A stretch of DNA of 64,000 nt from Actinomycetota bacterium (GCA_013151445.1 JAADIG010000082.1:1-64000), one strand, 5' to 3'. Positions 33,305 through 44,069 are shown, counted from the first letter of the stretch. The notes: generated by a model not told the origin, from the sequence alone. Program-made: numbers and translations.

Positions 33305-35740
33305 CTACTCCTCGTCCTCATCTTCCGACGGGACCAGAGCGACCGCGGTAAGCACTGCTCCATCCTCAAGGTTCATGATCTTCACACCGGTCGAGTCACG
33401 ACGTTGGCGCGAGATCGAATTGATCGGTTGACGGATCACAATTCCATCCGATGAGGTGACGAATATTTCGTCGCCGGGAGATACCATCCTGGCCGCGACG
33501 AGGTCACCGCGAACCCTGGTGAGCTTCATCGCCTTCACTCCCATGCCGCCACGTTTCTGCTTCGGGAACTCCGCCATCTTTGTACGCTTGCCGTAACCAC
33601 CGGATGTCAGCAGCACGATGTCGTCGCCATCGTCAACACATGCCGCGGCGACAACCTCATCACCGTCTTTGAGCCGAATGCCCCTCACCCCTTGAGTATC
33701 GCGACCCATCGGTCGGGCATCCGATTCGGCGAACCGGATACCTTGGCCCTTCTTGGTGAACATCACAAGATCGTTGTCACCAGCCGTTGCTCGGACCGCA
33801 ACCACCTCATCACCCTCCTGGAGTCGGATGGCATTGAGCACCGAGTTCCGCGAGTCGTACTCCTTGAAGGCCGTCTTTTTCACCTGCCCGAGCTTGGTGA
33901 ACGCGACCAGATGTTTGAAGGTCTCGTAGTCCCGGGTGTCGATGATCGCCTCGATAACCTCATCGGGCTCCATCGGAAGTACGGACTGGACGAGGACACC
34001 CTTTGCGGTGCGTTCCTTACGCGGAATCTCGTGTGCCCTGACCCTGTACACCTTTCCGCGGTTCGTGAAGAACAACAGATAGGCATGTGCCGAGGTGTGT
34101 AACAGAGTCGAGATGATGTCGTCCTCTCGAATGTTCGCCCCCTTCACCCCGCGGCCGCCTCGACCTTGAGTTTTATAGGTCCGAGCAAGCACCGACTTCA
34201 CGTAACCATTCGCCGTGATAGATACGACGATCTCTTCGTCGGCGATGAGATCCTCCAGGGACATATCACCGGTGTCGGGAATGATCCGGCTCCGACGCGC
34301 ATCACCAAACTTCTCGCGGATGGCACGCAGCTCCTCGGAAACAATCGCACGACGACGATCTTCTGAGTCAAGCACCGACTTGAGGTCGGCGATGAGTGCC
34401 TGGAGATCGTTCCATTCATCTCGAAGTTTGTCGGTCTCGAGGGCGGTCAGGCGGCGCAGCGGCATGTCGAGAATGTGGTTCGTCTGGATGATTGACAGTT
34501 CGAATCGGGTCATGAGACTCGACCTGGCGATATCAACGTCTGCGGACTGACGGATGATCTTCACTACTTCGTCGATATTGTCGAGGGCTATGAGGAGACC
34601 CTCGACAATGTGAGCGCGTTCCTCTGCCTTGCGTAGCCGGAATGCTGCGCGTCTTTCCACGACTTCGAGCTGGTGAATCACATAGTGATGAATCATCGGA
34701 CCGATGCCCATGGTGCGCGGAACACCATCGACGAGCGCAATTGCATTCACCGCAAAGGTATCTTCGAGTTGGGTGTGCTTGAACAACAGATTGAGTTCCA
34801 CCTGTGGACGTGCATCCCGCTTGAGCTCGATGACAAGACGGGTTTCCTTCCCAGACTCATCGCGCAGATCCGCGACACCGGTGACCACCTTGCTGCGAAC
34901 GAGTTCGGCGATCTTCGCCATGATTCGATCACGGGACACCTGGTAGGGAATCTCTGTCACAATGATTGCGGTCCGACCCTTTCGGATCTCCACAATGTCT
35001 GTCACGGCCCGCATCCGGACGGACCCACGTCCAGTTAACAGAGCCTCACGGACGCCGCGGTTTCCGAGGATGTACGCACCGCTCGGGAAGTCCGGTCCCT
35101 TGACGAACTCCAACATGTCTTCGCTCGTCGCATCGGGGTTTTCAATCGCCAGCAACGTCGCATCGCAAATCTCACCAAGGTTGTGAGGTGGAATGTTTGT
35201 TGCCATACCGACGGCAATACCGGTAGATCCATTGACCAGCAGATTCGGGTAGCGCGAAGGCATCACCGTTGGTTCTTGGCGTTCGCCGGAGTAGTTGTCA
35301 ACGAAGTCAACGGTGTCTTCGTTGATACCGTCGAGGAGGTGCATCGCAAGTGGCGCCATCCGTGCCTCGGTATAACGCATCGCGGCGGGGGGATCGTCAA
35401 CAGTCCCGAAGTTTCCCTGTGGCTGTATCAGCGGGTACCGCGACGAGAAGTCTTGACCAAGACGTACAAGAGCGTCATAGATCGCATCGTTGGAGTGTGG
35501 ATGGAACCAACCCATCACGTCCCCGATGACACGAGCACACTTGCGAAATGGAGTACCCGGCCGAATCCCCGAGTCGTACATCGAGAACAGGATGCGGCGG
35601 TGAACCGGTTTCAGACCGTCACGGACATCGGGAAGTGCCCGTGACACAATGACGGACATGGCGTACTCAAGAAATGAGTTGCGCATCTCGGTCCGAATAT
35701 CGATCGGGATGATCTGTTCAGAGGTGGTTTCTTCTGGCAT
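33305..35740 (-). CDS. gyrA: DNA gyrase subunit A
   Basis: An 811-residue subunit that breaks and rejoins DNA in the gyrase tetramer. The catalytic tyrosine is Tyr123 in AMRYTEARM. The C-terminal DNA-wrapping domain has the GyrA box QGRGGRGVKG followed by several blades. The quinolone-resistance region is unusual: residues 80-89 read HPHSNDAIYD where most gyrases have HPHGDSAVYD or similar, so the position of E. coli Ser83 is Asp85 here. The gene starts 18 bases after gyrB stops and shares its transcript. The C terminus is very acidic (SEDEDEE). Confidence 0.96.
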   Translation of the reverse strand: MPEETTSEQIIPIDIRTEMRNSFLEYAMSVIVSRALPDVRDGLKPVHRRILFSMYDSGIRPGTPFRKCARVIGDVMGWFHPHSNDAIYDALVRLGQDFSSRYPLIQPQGNFGTVDDPPAAMRYTEARMAPLAMHLLDGINEDTVDFVDNYSGERQEPTVMPSRYPNLLVNGSTGIAVGMATNIPPHNLGEICDATLLAIENPDATSEDMLEFVKGPDFPSGAYILGNRGVREALLTGRGSVRMRAVTDIVEIRKGRTAIIVTEIPYQVSRDRIMAKIAELVRSKVVTGVADLRDESGKETRLVIELKRDARPQVELNLLFKHTQLEDTFAVNAIALVDGVPRTMGIGPMIHHYVIHQLEVVERRAAFRLRKAEERAHIVEGLLIALDNIDEVVKIIRQSADVDIARSSLMTRFELSIIQTNHILDMPLRRLTALETDKLRDEWNDLQALIADLKSVLDSEDRRRAIVSEELRAIREKFGDARRSRIIPDTGDMSLEDLIADEEIVVSITANGYVKSVLARTYKTQGRGGRGVKGANIREDDIISTLLHTSAHAYLLFFTNRGKVYRVRAHEIPRKERTAKGVLVQSVLPMEPDEVIEAIIDTRDYETFKHLVAFTKLGQVKKTAFKEYDSRNSVLNAIRLQEGDEVVAVRATAGDNDLVMFTKKGQGIRFAESDARPMGRDTQGVRGIRLKDGDEVVAAACVDDGDDIVLLTSGGYGKRTKMAEFPKQKRGGMGVKAMKLTRVRGDLVAARMVSPGDEIFVTSSDGIVIRQPINSISRQRRDSTGVKIMNLEDGAVLTAVALVPSEDEDEE

Positions 35741-35758
35741 GGTGTCACTCGCCTCCGC

Positions 35759-37816
<2,058 letters not shown>

Positions 37817-38143
37817 CTAATTGCGGCGACCGACACGGAGGCGAACTTTCGTGAATGGCAACGCACCCAACGTCGCCTCCAAGTCGTTTATCAGGGTCGC
37901 CGACTCGAATCGCAGCAGCGAGGCCACGGACCCGTTTTCGACCTCAACAATCAACGTGTCAGTATCGATCCGGACCGGCTGAGATCGCCCGGACCAACTC
38001 GGACCGGCGAGCTCTGGCCATGCGGTCTTGAGGTGGAGAAGCAGCCCGCCGGTGGTGCCCGCGATACGCGCAATGAGACCGTCGAGGACGTCACTTACGT
38101 TGATGAGGTCTCTCTTGTTCTTGTCATGCAAATACATACTCAT
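37817..38143 (-). CDS. DUF721 / DciA-like protein
   Basis: A 108-residue protein of the DUF721 family, whose DciA members load or assist the replicative helicase. The domain is seen in ISDVLDGL-type N-terminal helix (VSDVLDGLIARIAG) and in WPELAGPSWSGRSQPVRIDTDTLIVEVENGSVASLLRF, matching the conserved W...G...HS/P...G-L-V-V pattern. Its ATG overlaps the recF stop by 4 bases (ATGA), with GGAGGA ahead. The recF-DUF721-gyrB order is the actinobacterial norm. Confidence 0.8.
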   Translation of the reverse strand: MSMYLHDKNKRDLINVSDVLDGLIARIAGTTGGLLLHLKTAWPELAGPSWSGRSQPVRIDTDTLIVEVENGSVASLLRFESATLINDLEATLGALPFTKVRLRVGRRN

Positions 38144-39237
38144 GTGACGGTTCCTCCAGAAACCGACCAACGCCGCCCTCCCACAGGAACCTCATCTTCG
38201 CGTGCACTTGAGACAAAAACCTGTCCCCGCGGCATCAATGCCATGACACCATCGGCTCGCTCGATGTCCAGTTCCGAAAACACATCATCGAGTAACAACA
38301 CGGGCGGACGGCCGTGGCGCTCCTCCAGCAGGTAATACGCCGCAAGGCGCATGCTGAGGGCCACGGATCTCTGTTCCCCCTGACTCGCCTGATTCCTGGT
38401 CAGGCGATCGTCCAGCAGAAACGTCGGTTCGTCCCGGTGAGGACCGACGCTCGTGGATCTCATATCCATGTCTCTCTCGCGACGTCGTAGGAGGGCTTCG
38501 CGTAACAGGCTCTCAGCTTCGCTCTGAGGCGTGTTTGGAGTGCATCCCGCTGCCCAGGACGAGTCGTACCGCCACCCCAGGACACCGTTAGCTGAGGACA
38601 CCGTTGCGTACGACTCGCGAAGAACCGGAGCCATGGCAGTGAGCAACGTCAACCGGTGGAGCAATACTCGTGCACCAAACGTCGCAAGGCGCTCATCCCA
38701 GACATCGAGCGTCATAACGTCAACGGACCTACCCGCCTGTTTCAACAGGGAATTACGTTGCCGAAGAACCTTCTTGAACTGATCAATGTCTGCCCCAGTG
38801 GTCGGTGTCAGTTGGCTGGCAAGCTCATCAAGAAGCTCCCGTCGCCCGGCGGGCCCTCCCTTGACGATTCCAAGATCGTCGGGCAGGAAAGCAACCACCG
38901 GGAATTCGGCAGCAAGGACCGACGATCGCTGGGGACGCTTCCCGTTGAAGAGAACACGACGACGACCGTTGCGGGGAAGTTCAATTTCGATGCGCCCCTC
39001 CCCTGCGGCCCGCTCGATACCCAGACGGAGAACTGCCGCTTCAGCGTTTGTGGAAACCAGCGATTCGTCGGGACTTGACCGGAAGGATCGAAGCTTCGAC
39101 CCGTAGGCGATCGCCTCAAGGATATTCGTTTTCCCGGCCCCGTTCGGGCCAACGAGGATGTTCACGCCGATGTCGGGTTCAATCTCAAGGGAGTCATAGT
39201 TACGAAACCCGGAAAGGCGGAGCCACGCCAGATGCAC
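38140..39237 (-). CDS. recF: DNA replication and repair protein RecF
   Basis: A 365-residue SMC-like ATPase acting in gap repair and RecA loading. Walker A is NILVGPNGAGKTNILEAIAYG (residues about 26-45), the signature region is TRNQASQGEQRSVALSMRLA, and Walker B is PPVLLLDDVFSELD. The N terminus WLRLSGFRNYDSLEIE is typical. Start is a GTG at 39237, 11 bases downstream of dnaN. It shares 4 bases with the DUF721 gene. Confidence 0.94.
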   Translation of the reverse strand: MHLAWLRLSGFRNYDSLEIEPDIGVNILVGPNGAGKTNILEAIAYGSKLRSFRSSPDESLVSTNAEAAVLRLGIERAAGEGRIEIELPRNGRRRVLFNGKRPQRSSVLAAEFPVVAFLPDDLGIVKGGPAGRRELLDELASQLTPTTGADIDQFKKVLRQRNSLLKQAGRSVDVMTLDVWDERLATFGARVLLHRLTLLTAMAPVLRESYATVSSANGVLGWRYDSSWAAGCTPNTPQSEAESLLREALLRRRERDMDMRSTSVGPHRDEPTFLLDDRLTRNQASQGEQRSVALSMRLAAYYLLEERHGRPPVLLLDDVFSELDIERADGVMALMPRGQVFVSSAREDEVPVGGRRWSVSGGTVT

Positions 39238-39248
39238 GGACGACCGTC

Positions 39249-40328
39249 TTACAGACGAACCGGCATCAGCAGGTAACGGAAGTTCTCCTCACCCTCACCG
39301 TGCATGAGACCGGGTTTCAGAGGATCGGACGTATCCAATACGACATTGTCTGTGGTGATGGCCTGGACGCCGTCTGTGAGATATCGCGTGTTGAACGCAA
39401 TTGTCATTTCGTCGCCGGTGTAATCGCCCTCGATTTGCTCGGTCTCCTCGCCGACCTCCTGACGGCTAACCGAGAGTTCGGCGCCACCACTACGCAGGTG
39501 AAAACGAATCGGGATGTGATCTTCTGCGACGAGCGAAGCACGACTTACGGCATCAACAAGACTGGCCCTGTCGACGACCAGGCGGGCCGGGTAACTATCG
39601 GGAATCAGTTGACGATAGTTTGGGAAGGTCGCCTCGATGATTCGCACCGTAAGAGAACCACGCCCTGAGGTGAAGGTCGCATCGCGATCCGTAATCATGA
39701 CCTGCATCTCATCGTCCGCTATCGACCGACCCAGCTCCCGCAGAGCCCGGTACGGAATAAGTGCCGTTGCGGGTCCATCGACACCGGGCAGGTCACAAAC
39801 GGCAAGGCGATACGAATCTGTTGCGACAAGACGCAACCCATCATCGGTTTTCTCGAACAAAACACCCGTCAGCGTTGGCCGTGCTTCATCGGTAGATGCG
39901 GCAACTCCGACCTGGGAAAGTGCCTTGATGAAGGACTTCGAATCGACCGAGAAACCATCGCCGCCCTCACTGATGGAGAGCGTCGGAAAATCCTCAACAT
40001 TCATTTCACGAAGACGGAACCGGGGACCGTTGCCGGTGATCTCAACCTCACCGTCCGACGCCGTGATGGCGACTGCCCCGGACGGCAGCCTCTTGACAGC
40101 ATCCGCCGCGAGTTTGGCGGGAATTACGGTCTTGCCCTCCTCGAGCACCTCGACCTTGAGGGTCGTTCGAATGGTTATCTCAGTGTCAGTTCCGGTCACA
40201 CGAAGTTCGTCGCCGGACACCTCACACAACAGACCCTGAAGGATCGGAAGCGGGGACCGATTGCCCACGGCCCGCGCTGCTCGCGCCAACACGTCGGCAA
40301 GGTCATCTCTCTCAGCTCTGATACGCAC
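39249..40328 (-). CDS. dnaN: DNA polymerase III beta subunit (sliding clamp)
   Basis: A 359-residue clamp with three repeated domains. RIRAERDDLADVLARAARAVGNRSPLPILQGLLCEVSGDELRVTGTD is the standard first domain start; YLTDGVQAITTDNVVLDTSDPLKPGLM and the final YLLMPVRL match the third. It would form a ring on DNA and tether polymerase and other clamp-binding proteins. The GTG at 40328 has AGGTG 7 bases ahead. The gap on its upstream side carries the candidate oriC. Confidence 0.95.
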   Translation of the reverse strand: MRIRAERDDLADVLARAARAVGNRSPLPILQGLLCEVSGDELRVTGTDTEITIRTTLKVEVLEEGKTVIPAKLAADAVKRLPSGAVAITASDGEVEITGNGPRFRLREMNVEDFPTLSISEGGDGFSVDSKSFIKALSQVGVAASTDEARPTLTGVLFEKTDDGLRLVATDSYRLAVCDLPGVDGPATALIPYRALRELGRSIADDEMQVMITDRDATFTSGRGSLTVRIIEATFPNYRQLIPDSYPARLVVDRASLVDAVSRASLVAEDHIPIRFHLRSGGAELSVSRQEVGEETEQIEGDYTGDEMTIAFNTRYLTDGVQAITTDNVVLDTSDPLKPGLMHGEGEENFRYLLMPVRL

Positions 40329-40514
40329 AGTTGTTCACCTGCTATTGCTTTATTAATTATCTAAGTTAGTAGTAGTTGTAGTAGGCCCTGTGGATTGTGG
40401 ATAAGTCCCCATATCCATTGTCACACCAGGGTTTTGTTGTACACATGGTGCCGTGGAGAAGTCATAGTTGTCCACTGCACCGCGGACTGGTGCGGGCTTT
40501 CCTGTGGAGAACAT
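40329..40514. other. oriC: Candidate replication origin (oriC) in the dnaA-dnaN gap
   Basis: Read on the minus strand from dnaA toward dnaN, the region has a perfect DnaA box TTATCCACA (40404-40396) abutting a second weaker box (40397-40389), then GGGCC (40388-40384), then six triplets CTA CTA CAA CTA CTA CTA (40384-40367) and an AT-rich stretch (40366-40341). That order of DnaA boxes, GC block, DnaA-trios and AT-rich DNA is the bacterial unwinding element. Further near-consensus boxes lie at 40437-40445, 40468-40476 and 40503-40511. The location between dnaA and dnaN is usual for actinobacteria. Confidence 0.85.
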
Positions 40515-41897
40515 CTAACTTTTCCTCAGCTTCTGGGATAACGTTGTGATTTCGTCAAACACCGATTTGTCGCTGACGATGAGCCTCTTCACCTTTTCAA
40601 CGGCATGGAGCACCGTTGTGTGATCCCGACCACCGAAAGCCGTGCCAATCTTGGGGAGCGAGAGGTCGGTCAACTCGCGGCACAGGTACATGGCGATCTG
40701 TCGAGAGAGCGCAAGAGGCTGTTTACGAGAGGGACCGATCATCTCAAGCACCGTGAGACCAAAGTAGTTACACACAAGCTGGATGATGGAATCCGCTGTT
40801 AGAGCACGGTTCGAGTATTGCGGTGCAAGGTCGCTGAGCACGTCCTTCGCCATGTCGAGAGTGACGCGTTCGTGTGTCAGGGCGGCGAACGCTGCTACCC
40901 GAGTAAGTGCTCCCTCAAGTTCGCGGATATTGTCGAGGACGTTCTCGGCAATAAAACCAAGTACCTCGGTTGGCACCGATGCCGGAGCGTATTCAGCGTT
41001 CTTTCGCAAGATCGCAAGGCGGGTTTCAACATCCGGCGGTTGAATGTCGGTGAGAAGACCCCACTCGAAGCGGGAGCGCAGACGGGCCTCCAAGGAAGCC
41101 AAGTTCTTCGGATGCCGATCGGAACTGATCACCATCTGTTTCCCCGCTTCATACAGTGTGTTGAAGGTATGAAAGAACTCTTCGAGGATCTGCTCCTTCC
41201 CTTCAAAGAACTGCACGTCGTCGAGCAACAGAATGTCCGTTGTTCGGTAACGGGCCTTGAACTCATCCATCCTCTTGCGGCGGATACCGTTGATGAACTC
41301 GTTGAAGAACTGCTCCGATGTGATGTAACGAATTACCGCCGTCGGATCGAGTTCCTTACGGTGATGACCGACGGCGTGTAGGAGATGGGTTTTACCCAGA
41401 CCGGCAGGACCGTAGATGAACAAGGGGTTGTATTGCTTGCCCGGTTGCTCGGCAACGGCCATGGCGGCGGCGTGTGCGAACCGGTTCGATTGTCCGACGA
41501 CGAAATTATCGAAGTTGTATTTCGTAATCAGACGATGATCGTGTTGTCGGCCACCAGCGCCGGCGACCGCCGCTGGTGTCGTCGTTCCTCGTTGCGCCGG
41601 TTGAGTCTCGCGCGGTGCCGCTCCCACTGGAGGAGGAGGGGTGTCCGGTGCCGGGGCAACCTTGACGATCACCCGGGTGGTGTCATAGGTCGCCGCCGCT
41701 GCGGCTGAGATCACATCAAAGTATCGGTCGCGGACCCAGTGAGCATGGAACTCGGTCGGGGCTGTGAGATGGAGATCGTTTCCTTCGACGGTGACATCGA
41801 GGGGGAGGATCCAGGTTTGACAGGCAGCGTCCGGGATTGAGAGGGCGACCTGGTGCTGGAAAGCGTCCCATCGGGAGGTGGACTGTGTTGTCTCCAC
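40515..41897 (-). CDS. dnaA: Chromosomal replication initiator DnaA
   Basis: A 460-residue initiator. Domain I opens RWDAFQHQVALSIPDAACQTWILPL. A short Pro/Gly/Gln-rich domain II follows (about residues 85-120). The AAA+ domain has Walker A NPLFIYGPAGLGKTHLLHA and Walker B DILLLDDVQFF. Domain IV ends with the DnaA-box reading motif FGGRDHTTVLHAVEKV. The GTG at 41897 is chosen because a likely promoter places the transcript start near 41949, which would exclude the longer frame from 41954; the start remains uncertain. It is divergent from rpmH and upstream of dnaN. Confidence 0.93.
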   Translation of the reverse strand: METTQSTSRWDAFQHQVALSIPDAACQTWILPLDVTVEGNDLHLTAPTEFHAHWVRDRYFDVISAAAAATYDTTRVIVKVAPAPDTPPPPVGAAPRETQPAQRGTTTPAAVAGAGGRQHDHRLITKYNFDNFVVGQSNRFAHAAAMAVAEQPGKQYNPLFIYGPAGLGKTHLLHAVGHHRKELDPTAVIRYITSEQFFNEFINGIRRKRMDEFKARYRTTDILLLDDVQFFEGKEQILEEFFHTFNTLYEAGKQMVISSDRHPKNLASLEARLRSRFEWGLLTDIQPPDVETRLAILRKNAEYAPASVPTEVLGFIAENVLDNIRELEGALTRVAAFAALTHERVTLDMAKDVLSDLAPQYSNRALTADSIIQLVCNYFGLTVLEMIGPSRKQPLALSRQIAMYLCRELTDLSLPKIGTAFGGRDHTTVLHAVEKVKRLIVSDKSVFDEITTLSQKLRKS

Positions 41898-41944
41898 GTG
41901 TGTTGGTTTCTCCCTTGGCGAGTTGTCGATTTCTGTTGTCGATG

Positions 41945-41976
41945 TTGTCCACACTTCTATACACAGGTGTGGAAAA
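41945..41976 (-). promoter_or_regulatory. Predicted dnaA promoter flanked by two DnaA boxes
   Basis: On the minus strand a TATAGA -10 (41961-41956) lies between two DnaA boxes: TTTTCCACA (41976-41968, one mismatch) upstream and TGTGGACAA (41953-41945, a TTGTCCACA box on the plus strand) downstream. Binding of DnaA to both would cover the promoter, giving self-repression. Confidence 0.6.
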
Positions 41977-42405
41977 CACGCGCGCTCTCCCCGCGAGGCA
42001 GATGCCTCGAACCAACATGTTCGGAAGTCATACGGAGGGGACCGCTTCTATCGCGGCGAGTATATGGGGTCCACTCCCCTGGTATCAAGAACGACAAATT
42101 CGACACTATTCCTAAACCTGCCACAGTTGCGAATTCCTGAAAACCGCCACTTTACAAGGGTTCTTGAGTAGTGAGTCGGTTGTCGACGATGTGTAGATGG
42201 CCAGAAAGTACCCGATTTTGGTCAAAGTAAAGTTTCGCGTTTGCTTTCGGGTTTTCGCGCTCTTGGCCGAAACACTGAATTCGCGTCGAAGTGTCTTTGA
42301 CACTGTGGATAGCCATCCGTAACCTACTCGCCGTGGAGTCCGCTGACTGATGTCAATCAACCAGCAGATTCCCGGACCGCGATTCCCTTTTCTGGAAGTC
42401 CTTTC
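41955..42405. other. Divergent dnaA-rpmH intergenic region
   Basis: About 450 bases without a protein gene. It holds the dnaA promoter with flanking DnaA boxes at the left and the rpmH promoter at 42297-42325 at the right. In between I see no further DnaA-box cluster or AT-rich unwinding region comparable with the dnaA-dnaN gap, so I do not regard this as the main origin. Short open frames inside it lack protein-like features. Confidence 0.6.
42297..42325 (+). promoter_or_regulatory. rpmH promoter with internal DnaA box
   Basis: A perfect TTGACA (42297-42302) is followed after 17 bases by TAACCT (42320-42325). A DnaA box TGTGGATAG (42304-42312, CTATCCACA on the other strand, one mismatch) lies within the spacer. 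Transcription would start near 42332, leaving a leader of about 74 nt before rpmH. Confidence 0.7.
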
Positions 42406-42540
42406 ATGAAACGTACATATCAGCCAAATGTGCGCCGTCGTAAACGTAAGCACGGGTTCCGTTCCCGTATGCGTGATCGTTCCGGCCGTGCACTTATCAA
42501 GCGTCGCCGTGGCAAAGGTCGCAGCCGACTCACCGCCTAA
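42406..42540 (+). CDS. rpmH: 50S ribosomal protein L34
   Basis: A 44-residue, very basic ribosomal protein: [18 protein letters not shown] at the start and [17 protein letters not shown] at the end, a textbook L34. Full length for the family. It lies divergent from dnaA and heads the rpmH-rnpA-yidD-yidC-jag run, the same arrangement as in most bacteria. Its promoter carries a DnaA box. Confidence 0.97.
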   Translation: MKRTYQPNVRRRKRKHGFRSRMRDRSGRALIKRRRGKGRSRLTA

Positions 42541-42559
42541 CACTCGACCACAGCTTTCG

Positions 42560-42883
42560 TTGCGTGGCCGAACAGCCTTTCGGCACGTATTTCGAACGGG
42601 TCGTAGGCACCGAGTTGAAGGTATCACCGTTATCCATGGACCAGGGTCCCCAGGCCAACCTCGAGTTGGTATTGTGGCCGGACGCCGGGTGGGGAACGCA
42701 GTCACGCGGAATAGAGTGAAGCGGCGCATCCGTGCGGCAATCAGTCAAATACCGCTACGAGACGGTACGAGCTATATCGTGATCGCCAGCACTGCTGTGC
42801 GTACGGTCGAGTTCGAGCAACTCGTCGATTGGTTATACACCGGTACCGGGATTGCCCGGAACCGCAACGAGGAGGAACGGTGA
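42560..42883 (+). CDS. rnpA: Ribonuclease P protein component
   Basis: A 107-residue basic protein that helps RNase P RNA mature tRNA 5' ends. The signature GRRVGNAVTRNRVKRRIRAAI is intact, and LRGRTAFRHVFRTGRRHR matches the usual N terminus. The start is uncertain: a TTG at 42560 gives the normal family length and a 19-base gap after rpmH, while an in-frame GTG at 42509 would overlap rpmH. Neither has a good Shine-Dalgarno sequence. Its stop overlaps the yidD start by 4 bases (GTGA). Confidence 0.88.
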   Translation: MRGRTAFRHVFRTGRRHRVEGITVIHGPGSPGQPRVGIVAGRRVGNAVTRNRVKRRIRAAISQIPLRDGTSYIVIASTAVRTVEFEQLVDWLYTGTGIARNRNEEER

Positions 42884-43188
42884 ACGAACGACGCACATAC
42901 CCTGTGTCGGGACTAGGAACACGGGGGCTGTTACGCGTCATCGCGGCCTACAAACGCCGCATTTCACCGTTTCTCGGCAAGAACTGTCGTTATTACCCGA
43001 CCTGCTCTTCCTACACCATGGAGGCACTGGAGCTCTACGGCTTTCGGCGTGGCCTGTGGCTGGGAGTTCGCCGGATCTCGCGCTGTCACCCGTTTCACAA
43101 GGGCGGCATCGACCCCGTCCCCCAGGACGGCCGCGAATCTCGCGATGTTCAACACATGCAAACCATTGGAACCCCGAAGGAAACCTGA
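42880..43188 (+). CDS. yidD: Membrane protein insertion efficiency factor YidD
   Basis: A 102-residue protein of the YidD family, which aids YidC-dependent membrane insertion. The hallmark is complete: YKRRISPFLGKNCRYYPTCSSYTMEALELYG and then GLWLGVRRISRCHPFHKGGIDPVP. An amphipathic N-terminal helix fits association with the membrane. The GTG at 42880 has GGAGG 4 bases ahead and overlaps the rnpA stop. yidC begins 3 bases after its stop. Confidence 0.93.
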   Translation: MNERRTYPVSGLGTRGLLRVIAAYKRRISPFLGKNCRYYPTCSSYTMEALELYGFRRGLWLGVRRISRCHPFHKGGIDPVPQDGRESRDVQHMQTIGTPKET

Positions 43189-43191
43189 CCA

Positions 43192-44064
43192 GTGAACCCG
43201 TTCACCATTCTCGCCCCACCTATGGGGAAGGCACTGGAGTTCTTCTTCTCCATAATTCCAATTTATGGAATTGCCATCATACTTCTCACGCTGGTGGTGA
43301 GTCTCCTCCTCTTCCCGATGACCTTGAAGCAGACTCGCTCGATGAAGGCCATGCAGGAGATCCAACCGATGGTCAAGAAGCTCCAAAAGGAGCACAAGGG
43401 CAATCGGGAGGAGCTCAACAAAGAGCTGATGGCTCTCTACCAGGAGAAGGGCGTCAATCCCGCCGCTGGTTGTCTTCCCTTGATACTGCAGGCACCCGTG
43501 TGGTTTGCGCTCTTCCGAGTATTGCGTGTCGAAGTGATCGATGGCACGTTGAGTCCCGACAACATCATCAGTCCGGCATCGAGACTCGGTGAGGCTCTTC
43601 TTGCCGGGGATACACGATTCCTTGGTATGGATCTACTCACGACCCCGAGCCAGGCGCTCCAGACGACGATCTTGCAGTTCCTCCCCTATCTGATACTCAT
43701 GTTGATAATTCTCGTAACCAGTTATTACCAACAATGGCAGACAACCCGGACCCGCACCGAGGCCCAGAAACAGCAGCAGGCGAGTCAACCACAGGGAATG
43801 CAGACTGCGATGAAGGTCCTCCCATTGATGATGGGTGTGTTTTCGTTCAACTTCCCCGCCGGTCTCGGTATCTACTGGGCGGTTTCCAGCATGTTCCGCA
43901 TCGGCCAGCAGGCGGCGATTCTTCGTATTGACGGAGATCCGCGCGAGAACGAAAAGAATTCCGATTCCAAGGCACCGGACCCAGATGATGCTCCAAAGAA
44001 TGAGCGCCCGGGTCCATCGCCAAATGCGAGCAAAAAGCGCTCGAACAAGCGCAGAAAGAAGTAG
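43192..44064 (+). CDS. yidC: Membrane protein insertase YidC/OxaI
   Basis: A 290-residue insertase with about five helices and a basic C-terminal tail (KKRSNKRRKK) that can meet the ribosome. The core shows TLKQTRSMKAMQEIQPMVKKLQKEHKGNREELNKELMALYQEKGVNPAAGCLPLILQAPVWFALFRVL, with the groove arginine in KQTRSM (Arg49) and the conserved cytoplasmic helical hairpin. There is no long periplasmic domain, as usual for actinobacteria. The start is a GTG at 43192. Confidence 0.94.
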   Translation: MNPFTILAPPMGKALEFFFSIIPIYGIAIILLTLVVSLLLFPMTLKQTRSMKAMQEIQPMVKKLQKEHKGNREELNKELMALYQEKGVNPAAGCLPLILQAPVWFALFRVLRVEVIDGTLSPDNIISPASRLGEALLAGDTRFLGMDLLTTPSQALQTTILQFLPYLILMLIILVTSYYQQWQTTRTRTEAQKQQQASQPQGMQTAMKVLPLMMGVFSFNFPAGLGIYWAVSSMFRIGQQAAILRIDGDPRENEKNSDSKAPDPDDAPKNERPGPSPNASKKRSNKRRKK

Positions 44065-44069
44065 GTCCC

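Noticed and set aside
41955-42405. Main replication origin in the dnaA-rpmH gap
   Set aside because: It has only promoter-associated DnaA boxes and lacks the GC block, triplets and AT-rich stretch found in the dnaA-dnaN gap.
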